Shown here piece after piece: positions 44,419 to 56,507 of a DNA stretch of 64,000 nucleotides. The stretch covers positions 23,091,188-23,155,187 of the forward strand of contig CM033747.1 in NCBI GenBank assembly GCA_019671005.1. Reading direction: 5' to 3'. The notes beneath the pieces were generated by a model that was not told where the DNA came from, made no database searches, and saw only the letters and a program-made list of their open reading frames with translations. Every line of letters starts with the position of its first letter. The first letter of the stretch is position 1. Made by a program: the position numbers and the translations under genes. The DNA comes from Hibiscus mutabilis (Eukaryota; Streptophyta; Magnoliopsida; Malvales; Malvaceae).

Positions 44419-45604
44419 CTAGCGGGCCATCCTCCCTGTTAATGCCGGCGCTTCCATTAGGAACTTCAAGGGGTCTAGCTTGGATATCAACCATGTGGTA
44501 TGGTATAGCATGTACTGCCTAAGCCGTTTGGTGGCCCAAACCAAAGCACAACATAGCTTCTGAATTGGTGGGTATCGTGTTTCGCAATCATTGAACTTTT
44601 TGCTTAGGTAGTAGATGGCTCTCTCCTTCTTCCCAAACTCATCATGTTGCCCCAATACGTAACCCATTGAATTCTCAAAGACTGTTAGGTAGAGGATTAA
44701 AGGCCTGCCTGGTACCGGCGCGACTAAAATCGGAGCATTCGTTAAGTACCTTTTGATCTTCTCTAGGGCTTCTTGACATTCCTCATCCCAGACGTCGGGA
44801 TTATTCTTTCTAAGTAGTCTGAAGATTGGGTCACACCTATCTGTTAACTGGGAGATGAAATGGGAGATATAATTTAGCCTCCCCAGGAAACCACAAACTT
44901 TCTTCTGAGTATGGCGCGGTGGGAGATCCTGGATGGCTTTCACCTTATCTGGATCGATCTCAATCCCTCTTCTACTCACTACAAACCCCAAGAGTTTTCC
45001 AGATGTAATGGCAAAGATGCATTTGGTTGGGTTAAGCTTCAGCTGGTATTTCCGCAGTCTTTGGAATAGTTTTCTCAAGTTCTGCAGGTACTTTCCTTCT
45101 GTTCGGGACTTAGCGATCATATCAACCACGTATACCTTTATCTCTTTGTGTATCATGTTGTAGAAAAGAGTCACCATCGTTCTTGAGTCTGAAAGGCATC
45201 ACCTTGTAACAAAAGGTGCCTCATATAGTCACGAATATGGTTTTCTCCATGTCGTTCGAGTCCATCTTTATCTGGTTGTACCCTGAGAAGCCGTCCATGA
45301 ATGAGAACCATAAGTGCCCCGCGGTGTTGTCAACTAGCTTGTCAATATGTGGCAGAGGGAAGTTGTCTTTAGGGCTAGCTCGGTTGAGATCCCTATAATC
45401 TACACACATACAAACCTTCTCATCCTTCTTCGGTACTGGTACAATGTTTGCAACCCATTCAGGGTACTTGGCCACTTCCAAGAAGCCAGCATCAAACTGC
45501 TTTTTCACCTCTTCTCTGATCTTTAACAACATGTTCGGTCTCATTCTCCTGAGTTTTTGCTGTATTGGTTTGCATTTTGGCTTCGTCGGCAGTTTGTGTA
45601 CCAC
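44419..45604 (-). pseudogene. pol: Reverse transcriptase and first RNase H of Tat/Ogre element
   Basis: 45604-45221 carries RT fingers and early palm (VPVPKKDEKVCMCVDYRDLN, DNFPLPHIDKLVD, FMDGFSGYNQIKM). A Trp-to-stop TGA and a deletion with frameshift at 45180-45225 break the palm. 45177-44419 resumes with the catalytic loop, which reads YVVD instead of YVDD (Val codon 45124-45126, one base change), then thumb and connection (KCIFAITSGKLLGFVVSRRG, CGFLGRLNYISHFI) and RNase H (YLTVFENSMGYVLGQHDEFG, AIYYLSKKF). The loss of one catalytic Asp would inactivate the polymerase even without the frameshift. Confidence 0.9.
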
Positions 45605-46154
45605 TATGTCATACTCAAACCCGGCATATCTTGATAAGTCTAGGCGAAAACATCATTGAATTCCTAGAGTAGGGCTATCAGTTCGTGCCTGGTTTTCGAG
45701 GAAAATGTAGTCCCGATCTTTACTTCTTTTCTCTCTTCTCAGTTCCCAAGTTTACAATTTTCCTTTCTTCTTGGTGGGGCATGATTTGCCTCTCTTCGTT
45801 GGCCACATCCTCATTAGCTCTGTAGGGACCTCGTATTCTATCTCATCATCCTCTTCTTCAATTCCTGCTGAGATCTCGAGGCATTCAAAATCTACTTTAG
45901 GATTGGATTCAGCATCATTCATACAGTTAATTATAGGAGACCTGCATTAAATAAGAATGAATGTATTGGGAAGAGAATGGTTTTATATGAGGTGAATGAA
46001 TATGAATAATGAATGAATGAAATAAATGAGATGTTTGCCATTTGAGAAAACGAGGAATATATCTTTTCATTTCAAAAAAAAATTTAACATAGGTGCCCTA
46101 TACAAAAAGATCCCCATTGTTTATGGGCAAAAACAAAAAGGTTGATTCAGAGCA

Positions 46155-47294
46155 TTACTCTAATCTAGTCCTAAAAACCACAGGTAGAACAACGTGGCTC
46201 CAATTATCAAGAGTCTCCCCGGGACGGTAGTGGTGGATGCTGGTCAACATACTGATGTTATGGTCATTTCCAGCTATCATGTTGATGGACATCCCCTTGA
46301 GTGATTCACTAAACATTTCTTTTATGTCATTTTTCTTAATTGCTTCTTCGACCTCCTGTTCTGGTCGGTAGAATCCTCCAGCGACAAAAGTATTTTTCAA
46401 ACGAGGGAAAGACATTGATCTTCATGGAATGTCCTCTCCCTTAAATCTAGCTATTCTCTGTTCTTCTTTTTCTCTTGTATTCTTCCTTTCTCTGCTGGAC
46501 ACTTGGTTTGTAACCCAGCCCGAAACGATCATTCTTAGTTATTACACTCCTAGCTCGTAGCTCCATTGCAACCTTCTCCCTAGACCTCTTCTTGCTTTGG
46601 CTCCTCGGCCCAAAGTTTCAGCAATGGTTATCTTGGTGCAATTAGATAACCTGGGGCAAGGGATCCGATTACCTTCCGTGACGAATGTGGCATTCACCAG
46701 CTCTAATGCTTGAAAAGAACATTCTGCAGCATCCTCATCATTTTGAATGTAGGGGGCATATGATGTCACCAAAGCAATGATCTCTTGCTCAGCCTCCACT
46801 GTGACCAACTTGCCTTCGATCACGAATTTTAATTTCTGATGCAGTGATGAGGGGACGACTCCTGCATAGTGGATCCATGGCCTTCCCAATAAGCAGCTGT
46901 AGGATGGTTTTATGTCCATCACCACGAAGTCGATCACGTACTCAATCGGCCCAATCAATAGAGGCACCTCAATCTTTCCAAGTGTTCCTCTTTGTGTGCC
47001 ATCGAAGGCTCTTACGGAGTTATGACAGGGCTTTAGGTGAGAATCATCTATTGGTAGCTTTTGTAGAGTCACTATAGGTAGTACATTCAGTGCTGACCCG
47101 TTGTCAATCAATACCCCCGGTAACACATACTGCTTGTAGTGGGTTGTGATGTTAAGAGCCTTGGTGGATCTCATTCCTCCTTCAGGGATATCGTCATCAC
47201 TGAATGTTATATGGTTATAGGCGGTGATATGCCCCACTATCCTGTCCAACTTCGATATAGAAATGTCATGGGGTGTAAAAGTCTGGTTTAGCAC
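46155..47294 (-). pseudogene. Protease and pre-RT linker of Tat/Ogre element
   Basis: 47294-46542 is a 250-residue open frame with a retropepsin fold: VLIDNGSALNVLP as active site (D-N-G), then SVRAFDGTQRGTLGKIEVPL and SYSCLLGRPWIHYAGVVPSS. It continues into a Gly-rich tail (GRGAKARRGLGRRL). 46415-46155 is the next readable block (FPRLKNTFVAGGFYRPE, HHYRPGETLDNWSHVVLPVV), a linker usually seen before RT in this lineage. Stops at 46420-46540 and 45620-46150 separate the blocks. I do not know whether D-N-G reduces activity; it occurs in relatives I recall. Confidence 0.8.
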
Positions 47295-47318
47295 TCTTAG
47301 GAGTGCCTTACGGTGTTT

Positions 47319-49604
47319 TTATGAACTCAGGAGCAACTCTAGCACTGTAATCCTTGCCGGTTGCTTTCGTAGTTGTTCCACTACGTTGTATTCACTATGT
47401 CTCAGGAATTTCAGAAATTCTTTGGCCTGAGCCTCAGTTACTAGTTCATTTATCTTTGGAGGTGCTTCCTCACTGAATATCTGCGCGGGGGTAACCGATG
47501 TATCCTTTCCTTTATCCTGGGCAACTTCTGCAGCCTTCAAGGTTTCTGAGGAGTAACATATGTCGCTCCTCGTGAAGTGGCCTACCTCACTGACATTCTC
47601 ATCACTCTTGGCTTGCTTGTCTCTCGGTGTAGGCTCTTCTTTATCTTTCTATTTTTTTACTCCACCAGATTCTGGCTTTTCTGGTAGGGTCACATTCACA
47701 GCATAGTTCCATGGAGTTTGCCGCATATCCTTGAATGGGAACGGGGATGGTGCTGAGATGATGATCTTGGTAGTCACCTTAGTAGCTTCTCCTTGGGAGG
47801 AACTTGCACCCTCTGGCCTGGAGGAGATGAAAAAAGGTCTGTCTCTCTCGTATTTAATGTTGGGGTTGTCCGTCATATGTATGTCTGACCCTTTCCTTCC
47901 TATAGGCTCTTCGAAGAACTCTATTTGCTTGTCGTTCATCAATTGTTGCACCAATCTCTTAAACTCGCCGCACTGTTGGATGTCGTGTCCTCCATCATGA
48001 TTGAATTCACAGTACACTCCGCATCGCTTCTGTAGTACTACCATGCCCCTGTTGATCAGGTGGGCCATGCACAATTGCTGAAATATCCACCGCAAAGGAG
48101 ACTTAATTTCTGACATATTCTCCTTAACCTTTCTGCTAGAGTACTCTTCAATAGCATTCACTCCCTTGTTCCTGTGATTAGGCAATGGGTTAGCAGCTAT
48201 ACTTGGTTCTTCATACTTTAGTATCCCAGAATCGATTAGACTCTGCACAAGCTTCTTGAAAGCAAGGCAGATCTCTGTAGGATGACTAGAGGCACCACCG
48301 TGAGAATCGCAATGCGCGTTCGGGTTATACCAAGACAGGAATGGTGGTTTGAACGGAGTAACGTAGTATGGACGGACCACATCCGCTTCGTGCAACTGAG
48401 AGTAAAGCTCAGAGTACGAAATGGGTAACAGAGTAAAAGTTTGACTCTCTTTCTCCTTTCTCAGGGTTCTCTCCTCTCTTTGGTTCGAGTTTTGTGCTTT
48501 TCCAGTACACGCCTGCAGTTGTGAGACTGTGAAATTCTTTGGGGCGGTGTAAGTACTGGCAGTGTTCACCTCATTCTTCTTGTTGTACTTCCGAGAACTT
48601 TCCCCACTATCAATCCTACCACTCTTGATTGCCAATTCAAGGGACTCCCCGGTCCTAATTAAATCAGCAAAACTCTGAGTTGTGTTATTAATGAGGCGAT
48701 CAAATAGTGGCTCCTTCAAAGTATTAACAAATAAAGGCGTAATTTCATGTTCAGGGAGGGGTGGCTGAATCTGGGTGGCCACTTCCCGCCACCTCTGGGC
48801 ATACTGTCGCAGACTTTCGTTGGATTTCTGCCCTATATTTTCTAGCATAATTCTACTGGGCGTCATGTCCGTCACGTGCTTGTATTGCTCGATGAATGCT
48901 CTTGAAAGATCTTTCCAGGTTTTAATGTTTACTAGGCTCAACTGGGTATACCACCGCAGCGCCGCCCCAGTCAGGCTGTCCTGGAAACAATGAATTAATA
49001 GTTTCTCATCCCTTAGGTAGGCCACTATCTTCCAGCAATACATTGTCACGTGTGCGGAAGGACACGTGATTCTATCGTATTTTTTGAACTCCAGCGTTTT
49101 AAATTTTGGTGGCAGGACAAGGTAGGATACCAGACTTAAGTCACTAGCATCGCTTCCTGATTCTTTTATAGTTTGCACGACTTTAAATCTTTCCTACATG
49201 AGGTAAAACCTCTCATCCTATTTCTTTTCTACCTCTGTCCTGATCCGTTCGACCAAGTTCAGGTCTGGCACCTCCTCCTCGTAGGGTGCTTCTAGGTCAA
49301 TGGGTTGATTCTCAGGTGCCCCTACTTGAAGATTAGTAGACATCCCAGCAGGGTCAATATACACCCTTCTGGCCAAATTTGGCGTAGACGATTGAACCTT
49401 ACTGTGAGCTAGGGTACCTTTAGGCTCTTGAGTGACTTCACCTTCGACTCTTTTTCCGAGGCTCTTAGCCAACAACGCAGTTATGTCGAACACTATCGAC
49501 GCTTGTGACTGAGAAATCTGGTCACTGAGGCTTCTCTCGGCCTCATCAAATCTTGCTTCCAGATCTCTCTGTCCTTTCTCTAGACTGATTATCCTGTCTT
49601 CCAT
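47319..49604 (-). pseudogene. gag: gag of Tat/Ogre element
   Basis: Structural protein gene. 49604-49218 is a helical N-terminal part (MEDRIISLEKGQRDLEARFD) ended by stops at about 49170-49218. 49178-47649 is a 509-residue frame with the capsid core (WYTQLSLVNIKTWKDLSRAF, NESLRQYAQRWREVATQIQP) and two Cys/His boxes (CDSHGGASSHPTEIC; CEFNHDGGHDIQQC). 47540-47319 continues the linker to protease (LVTEAQAKEFLKFLRHSEYN). The same capsid pattern is in the plus-strand remnant at 5424-6536. The chosen start is the first ATG of the N-terminal block, about 300 bp after ORF1 ends. Confidence 0.85.
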
Positions 49605-49900
49605 GAGTTTGCTTTGTAGTCGGGTAAGGTATGGATGATGAATGATTGCGGCTTAACTTCTATTTCACACTGCCACAATATTTACAATATTAATATGATT
49701 GCAAAGGAAATAAATGCATGTATAATGATGCAAATGTCATGATGCAATGTAGGAATGTATGCAAATAAAGGTAATGATTCCGCTGGTAATCACCCTTTTG
49801 AACTACTTTCACGGGAATTAAAGGATCCAGATTACAATAGAGTTCACATTACAAAAAGAGGGTTCCTAATACAAAAGAGTCCTAATTACAATACGGAGTC

Positions 49901-52189
49901 CTACAGATAAGCCCTAGCTCTATCCCCTAACTTTCCAATAGCCCTAAGCAGCTTGATGAACCTGGGTGCTTCTTCTATGCCTGCGGCTGGGAAAGGTCGG
50001 AGAGCTTCGGCTTCGGCAGCTAAGTCACTCTCATGCCTTGGGACTCGTTGTATGTCCACCATTAGGTTCGCGTAATACAGGTCTCTGTCCTGCACCATCT
50101 GGGCAACATCACGCAGCCTTCTTTGCCAATAATTGTCTCCTCTGGCTGCAGCTTCCTCGAATACTCTGATTCTTTCCCTATAATCCAGAACAGTTGTTTC
50201 AAGCGACTCAATCTGGGCTCGTAACGTGCCTACTTCACGCTCCCTTTCTTGTAGTTCGATGAAGCCATTCCTCTTACGGTAAGTCTAAAAGGAGTGTTCT
50301 AATTCTGCTAAACTTCCCTCTAACACAGTATTCTGACTTTGGCTCTGATTCAGTCTTTGGATGGTGTAATCGTACAATCTTTGCATCTCTAACAGTCAAT
50401 TCCTGCTACCCATGGACCTTCTTTTCCAAGTGGCGATGTTCTCTCTTTCGTAGCTGACTGCTTGTTTTCCTTTGCTGATCTATTGCCTAGTTCTTTCCTT
50501 CTCTTGATCGATGGCCTCCTTGAAAGACCGCCTTTCCTCCTCGGTAGCTAACCTGCAGCTTTCTATCTCTTTCTCGATCGCTCGCTTGCTGATCTCTCAT
50601 TCTTCTTCCACCAAACGGATATTGTTCATCCTTTCCTTTTCCACGGCTATGAATTGACTTCGACTGGCCTTCTGTACTTTCGCTTGGAGTAGAAGGGTAT
50701 CCTTCTAGTAAAGAGCGTTCTTCTCGCTCAAATTCGCATTCAGTTTCTTCAATTGCCTAATGATCTCGTCCCGCTCGTGGACCTCTAAACTTGCTTTATA
50801 AAGCTCACCTGCATGCTGAGTCTGTTGGGTTTCCATCTTCCTCTTGATTTCTTTGAGTTCATCTCATAAAATATCAGCTTCAGACGGTACTACTCTCATA
50901 AGCTTCTCTAGTGACATAAATGGTCCCTGATCGAGTTCTGGAATCTTATCATTAATCCTCAAATGTCTCCAAAGATCATAGTCTGGGGTGATCATACGCT
51001 CAGTGTCTCCTTCCACTCTGATCCGGTAACAATGGTCCCAAGCCCTCATGATAGTCTGAACTTTGTCGTTGAACTCACCTTTGAAAGGAAGCTCACTTCG
51101 GCTCAATCCGGCGGTATTGGGAACAAACTGTCGTGATCCGAACTGTTGGGACACTAGAAGCAGAGAAAAAGCAATCCCACCATGCAGCCCCAACATCATC
51201 AACCAGTCGTAATCACCGCAACTATACAAGAAGTAATTAACTCTACCGAGCCACGAAACTCTCCATACTATGTCTTCACCTTGAATGTTCCTGAAGAAAC
51301 TGGACCATCTCTTCGTCTTCAAGTTTTCTCGCCACTTTTTTGCTAAGTACTCATATAAGGGTGAAAAGCCTTGAAAGGATATCCCCGGTAGGACCCTCAT
51401 CGGTGTCTTCCACATGTGGCTCTGAAACCATACCTGTAACAGTTGTGCATATCCTCGAAAACGTCATTCTTCGTGTTTTCGACTGGCATTTAAAGAAATA
51501 AAGGTCTCAGCCAAGATCGCTGGTACTGAGTTCGCCCTCCATTTCATACGCTCAAATAGATCTAGAATGGCTACATCAATGTTTCCAAGAGTTCTCAGAA
51601 AGATTACCAAACTATATATTCCCAAGGCAAATAGGTCTATCTTCCTCCCCTCATCGGGATGTGCGGGTATGATGTCTCAAATACTCTTCCATGCAAATAT
51701 TGTACTGTCTCCTCAAAGTCGAATCAGGCCATTAACCCAATCGTATCTCGGCAAAGGTTTTGAGCTTCGAAGTGTAATTCTGATTCCTCAGAGGTTTTGC
51801 ATAGATCCAATCTTCCTGAACGTTCTTCTGATTAAGTAAGGCAGTGTATTCTTCTACTATAGGCATCATGTCCTGTCCATTGAAGGTGAAGCAGCAAAAG
51901 GCAAGATTCCGGAACTGAAAAATAGCTCAGAGTAAGGGCTGGTTGACTCGAACGTATAATAGCTGTGCAATGTCGCCATAACTATCACAGAACATGTCTT
52001 GTAGTCTTCGGTCCCATCCTTCCCAGATGCTTTGAAGATCCCATAAGTTTTTCTGTTGAAGACTCATGTAGGTGTACCCTGATACTATGCGTTCGCTCGG
52101 TAAACTGTCCCCTTGGGCCTTCTGATTGACCTCTGACCAATGCCTGACTGACAAGTTAAGCTCTTATTTCCTAAGATACCTTTTTCCAT
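49901..52189 (-). pseudogene. ORF1 of Tat/Ogre element (DUF7745-like head, coiled-coil tail)
   Basis: Ogre-type elements have an extra ORF before gag whose job is unknown. An ATG at 52187-52189 opens a region whose legible frames include LQQKNLWDLQSIWEGWDRRL and DSYGDIAQLL (52154-51927), and a 183-residue block 51415-50864 (WRENLKTKRWSSFF, YDLWRHLRINDKIPELDQGP). These fit the domain named DUF7745 as I remember it. From about 50860 to 49901 the minus strand reads as a Glu/Lys/Arg-rich coiled coil with four or more stops, ending PRFIKLLRAIGKLGDRARAYL. The span corresponds to about 760 codons. Function is not known and I propose none. Confidence 0.7.
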
Positions 52190-52849
52190 GGCGAAAGACT
52201 TTCTGATCGGGTAAACCACTTGATCCAGCACTTTTATGTAATGCAAATGCAATAATGTATGCGAAAAAAGCAAAAGCAAAAAAGAAAACAAGTCAGTACC
52301 AGATAAAATTAATAAATATATAAATAAAAGTACATTAAATAGAATAAACACACAAAAAAACCCTATTTATCCCGTCTAAAACACCTAAGGTTATCAGCAT
52401 GGCTCTAAAGGGGTGGATTTCTGTATGTTCTCTACATGCAGTTTTGGTTCTAGGAGGTACCCGAATTGTCCTTGTTGTCCTCTACTAAGAGTAGCAAGGC
52501 CCCCGATCATTACCCATTTTAGGCTCCTTTCAACCAGGTTCAATTCAGGGGGACCTATTCACTTATGCCTGCACGAAGGAACGATATCCTTACAAAAGCA
52601 TAAGGTACTCGAGCCCCGACGGTACTTGCTAGGCCTACATGGGAGAACGCTATCTCCACGAAAGCATTAGCATTTCCCCCCACTTAAAAACGGGTTTATA
52701 TGCCATATTTAAAATGCGTCAAAATAAATGCGCACTTATAACCGAATGTTAGTTTAATAGTCACTTTAATCCGGAATTTCTAATATTAATAAAGCGGTAA
52801 TTATTTCAAAAGGCTTGACCCTCATTTTGTCTTTGAAAAAACAAAAATA
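52190..52849 (-). other. Untranslated leader of Tat/Ogre element
   Basis: Between the 5' LTR and ORF1 I see no gene. A direct repeat of about 60 bp on CTGCACGAAGGAACGATATCC and TACATGGGAGAACGCTATC-type sequence lies at 52565-52665. It would be the 5' untranslated leader. Confidence 0.5.
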
Positions 52850-52870
52850 ATCCCTAGCGGAGTCGCTATT
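52850..52870 (-). other. Primer binding site of Tat/Ogre element, Arg-tRNA type
   Basis: On the minus strand, directly after the LTR end, TAGCGACTCCGCTAGGGAT resembles the Arg-tRNA primer site TGGCGACTCC used by Ogre elements, with one mismatch in its first ten bases. A matching GGCGACTCC also occurs inside the LTR (28010-28019 on the 3' copy). Confidence 0.7.
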
Positions 52871-55753
52871 TGTAGCGATATCCTTTTACGCTAAAAAAAT
52901 GAGGTTTCGAAGTGTTTGTGGTTTTTTTGGTATAAAAATGTTTATTCCGTGGGGTTTTAAAAAAATTATTTTATTTTGAAAAATGGAGTCGTCACCGGCC
53001 ACTTAGGTAGGTCGGGCACTATAAAACTAGATATTTAAAAACTGTTGAGTTCGGGAGTCGTTTACGGATGGGGAAGGATTAGCACCCCCACACCGCCCAA
53101 AATTGGTACTTCAATAATTACCGCTTTATTAATATTAAACTTTCTGGATTAAAATGACGATTAAATTAAAACGTGGTTATAAGTGCGAGTAGATTTTAAA
53201 GGCCCCATTATCCGAGAGTAAACGCCTAACCACTATCACTACGCCTGATACTGGCCCCGTTTACGCTTGGATAAAAGGGCACCACATTGACAATTAATAT
53301 ATATCTCTTATGCAATCTTAGCAAATAATTTTAAAACATACGTATACATCACATGGTTTTAAAACATACAAGGAACATCACAAAATTAAACAATACTAAT
53401 AAAATACGTGAGCAAGATAAAAAGAATGAAACTTTTAAATAAATAAAAAACCCTATCATGCTTAAACATATTAAAGTAATTCACAACTATATCACATACA
53501 TGACATGGATAATGTACAATGTTAAACTAACGGAATAAGGCAACAAACCTAGACATGATACTAGAGTCAAAAACATCAAATAGAAACTAAAACCTAGACA
53601 CCACAATTTTATAGAAAACTAAATCAAACATGTAATAAGGTACTTAACTTCCTATCATGCTTCAAGATAAAAAAAACACATAAATAACATACTTATATAC
53701 ATAAAAACATGGCATAGGTATAACATGATAACCAAACTAAAACGCAATATTTAAACGAACATATATGTATCACACGGATGAACAAATTAAAACATAAAAA
53801 AACAACACCTCCAAAAACAAAAACAAAAATGATATAAAAAACTATATTAAGGTGATGAACAAAATAAATATGACATAAAACCATAAAATAACAAAAACAA
53901 GAGACATAATTGATTACAACAGAGGACTAAAATGTAATAAAATGAAACAGACGTGACAGAAATTGGAGCAATAAAGACATGATTTAGGGACGAAATTACA
54001 AACCAGCCGAAACTTAACAGGACTAAACATGTAATTGAACCAAGGGGCGAGCTTGGAGTGAAAATTTCAAAAACACGGTAGGACTGGGGAGGTAATTTCA
54101 CCATTTAAAATCTAAATTCGGTTTATTTGAGGACCAAATTGAAATATTTTCAAAAAGGAGGGGGACTGAGGTTGCAAATATCCCATGCGGCAAGACAAAA
54201 ATGAAAATCTCAGGAACGCGAGGGGATTTATGACGTTATTTACCCATTTTTTTATTTTCTCCTCTATAAAACCAATAACCGGTCCCCTCTATCCTTTTTT
54301 CTCATTTTTTAGCTAAAGAGAGAGAGCTCTCATGCTCTCTATTTTTTTAGGAAACAATCCCCCCAAAATATAAAACCCTTCAACGCCGCCGTGCTCAGGC
54401 AGTCTCAGGCGAGGCTCGGCCTTAACGGCCGCCTCGAGCTGTCCCAGACCAGCACTTCAGGCCACCCAGACCACTCATTTGAACCAAAAAACCCCTCTGA
54501 ACACGCTCCCCTTTTACTCGAAACTTTTCTTTTTATTTTTTTGCTATATCGCCGGCAAGATTCAAACTGACTCAGGTAAAGAAACTTTTCTTTTTATTTT
54601 TTGCTATATCGTTCTTCATTTTCACATGCATGAGAAAAGAAAAAGATGATTACCCTGAAACTTTTTTGTTTGTATTTTTGGAAAAACTGATAAAACTGGT
54701 CACTTGATAACCTTTTGTTCTTACAACTTTTCATACATATATCCTACTCTGATCGTTTGGTAGAAAGTACTATAAAAATACATATATTTTTTGGATTTGA
54801 AATGATACTAAAATTGCTTTTGTTTCTTGTGTTTTCTGGTGCATCTGAGTACGGTGGTTGGGGCTGGTGGTGCGGCAGAGGCATGGTGGAGGTGATACCT
54901 TGGCAGACGCATCCCTGGCCGTTGGATCAGATTTGATCCAACGGCTAGGATTGCTCAAAGATCAGACGGCTGAGATGAGACCTCGGAAATAATGTACCGG
55001 TCTGGGATCATGCCACGTGGCCTGGAGAAGATGGTCGGCCTTGCACGTGTCTCACACGCGCGAGTGGAGAATCCAACAGCTCGCGCGTAGACTTAGCGCG
55101 ACAGATGAGGGGTCTTCATGCTTCAACCGTGGCCATTGGATCCAGATCTAATCCAATGGCCCTCGTGCAGCTGCGCAAGATAAAAGGGAGGGCATCAGGG
55201 TTCCATTATCTAATGTGGGTTAGGGTTTTTTTAGGATGTGGGCTGGCCGGTTCGGGCCTAGTGTAAAATTTTTGGGTTTTAATATATGTACATGGACTGG
55301 ATATCTAATTAATTTTTTTGGGTTTTGATACTTTATATGTTTATAATAATAATAATACTGACAATAATAATAATACATATATATATACATACATGCAAGC
55401 GCACACGTACATGGACACATATACATATATAGCATGCACATACATACTTACGTACACATACATACAATTATGACAAAAACACATTCGCCCACGACCACAC
55501 ATAATAATAATACATACAATTCATGCAATACTCATTCGTATACATAATAATAAGGACTTTAATAATACACACATGCAAACATATATAAACATGCACATAA
55601 TAATTACTAATGCATACATAACACATCACACACTTTGCGTACATTAATCATACGTAAAATATATTACGTATACATGCAACAATGATATGTAAATTATTAC
55701 ACTAACGTAAATTAACGCGATGTTTATACACCGGATAAAAATGGGTGATTAAA
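52871..55753 (-). mobile_element. 5' LTR of the Tat/Ogre element
   Basis: Matches 27895-30683. It has about 130 bp more, at 54908-55040, that includes a perfect 12-bp inverted repeat. At 54522-54611 the phrase AACTTTTCTTTTTATTTTT occurs twice where the 3' LTR has it once. The microsatellite at 55342-55380 is shorter than in the 3' copy. Confidence 0.9.
54918..54945. repeat. Perfect 12-bp inverted repeat, GATT loop
   Basis: Arms GCCGTTGGATCA and TGATCCAACGGC enclose GATT. A weaker relative with arms GGCCATTGGAT and ATCCAATGGCC lies at 55133-55163, and TTGGATC/GATCCAA recurs in the Tat-like LTR at 11774-11793. The first is absent from the 3' LTR. Confidence 0.85.
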
Positions 55754-56507
55754 GTCAAGATAAAACTTGTATATATTATGTTCGATATGCACGGTGTTGA
55801 AATGCATGGTTATAGCCTAATAGCCCACTTTGTTTGATTTACAAGGTTTTATAAATACAGTCTACGTGTCGTGCTTCTCTCTATTTTGATTGTAATTCTC
55901 TTCTCATCTTACTCCCTCGTATGTAAAACGAGTTTTTGAAATTATAATTCATACAAAGAAAGCGTAGATCAAAGGAGCAAAAGGATGTGCCTATCAAAAG
56001 TGGATGCTTGAGAAGTGACTTGCACCTTAGATTATCTTTTGGGTTCTTCCATTGGCTTGGGATATGGCACCTCTTTTTTACAAGATATAACCATTGCATT
56101 TTTCTTTTACTACTTTTCATGTATGTGATATGATGAATGTTATATAACATGTTAGTAATATAAATTGATAAGATCAAATTGAATTGTGAGATTAATTTAA
56201 CAAAAACCCTTATTATTTGCCTTCCAACTTTAAACCCTCGTTAAAACCTCAATCGGTACTATGTAGGTTATGATAAAGCGAAATACATATATATATCCTG
56301 GTTAAGCACGATGAATAAGCAAGTGATATTCATTGTTGTAATATTGGTTAAATTAGGTTACTCTAATAATATTGGATACAACTGAATTCTTTTCACTCAT
56401 AATCTTCTCAGCAATAAAACTATCTTCTTTATCTTTAACAACGTCATCAACAAGGACTTCATCTTCTTCGGTAGTAGTGGTTGTTGCATCAACATCCATA
56501 AGAATAT
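55754..56507. other. AT-rich flank of the Tat/Ogre insertion
   Basis: No gene or repeat recognised. It should be the continuation of sequence broken at 27894 but holds no second copy of the LTR at 26056. It includes the 3' side of the Athila env-like gene that follows. Confidence 0.4.

Larger units (their letters stand above)
27895..55753 (-). mobile_element. Tat/Ogre-type Ty3 retrotransposon, minus strand, split by a nested Athila
   Basis: Two LTRs of 2.8-2.9 kb in the same orientation bracket minus-strand genes in the order ORF1, gag, protease, RT, RNase H, archaeal-type RNase H, integrase. The second RNase H domain and an ORF before gag mark the Tat/Ogre lineage. Without the nested element it would be about 17.9 kb. 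Flanking bases ATCAA (27890-27894) and GTCAA (55754-55758) agree at four of five positions, a probable decayed target duplication. Confidence 0.85.
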
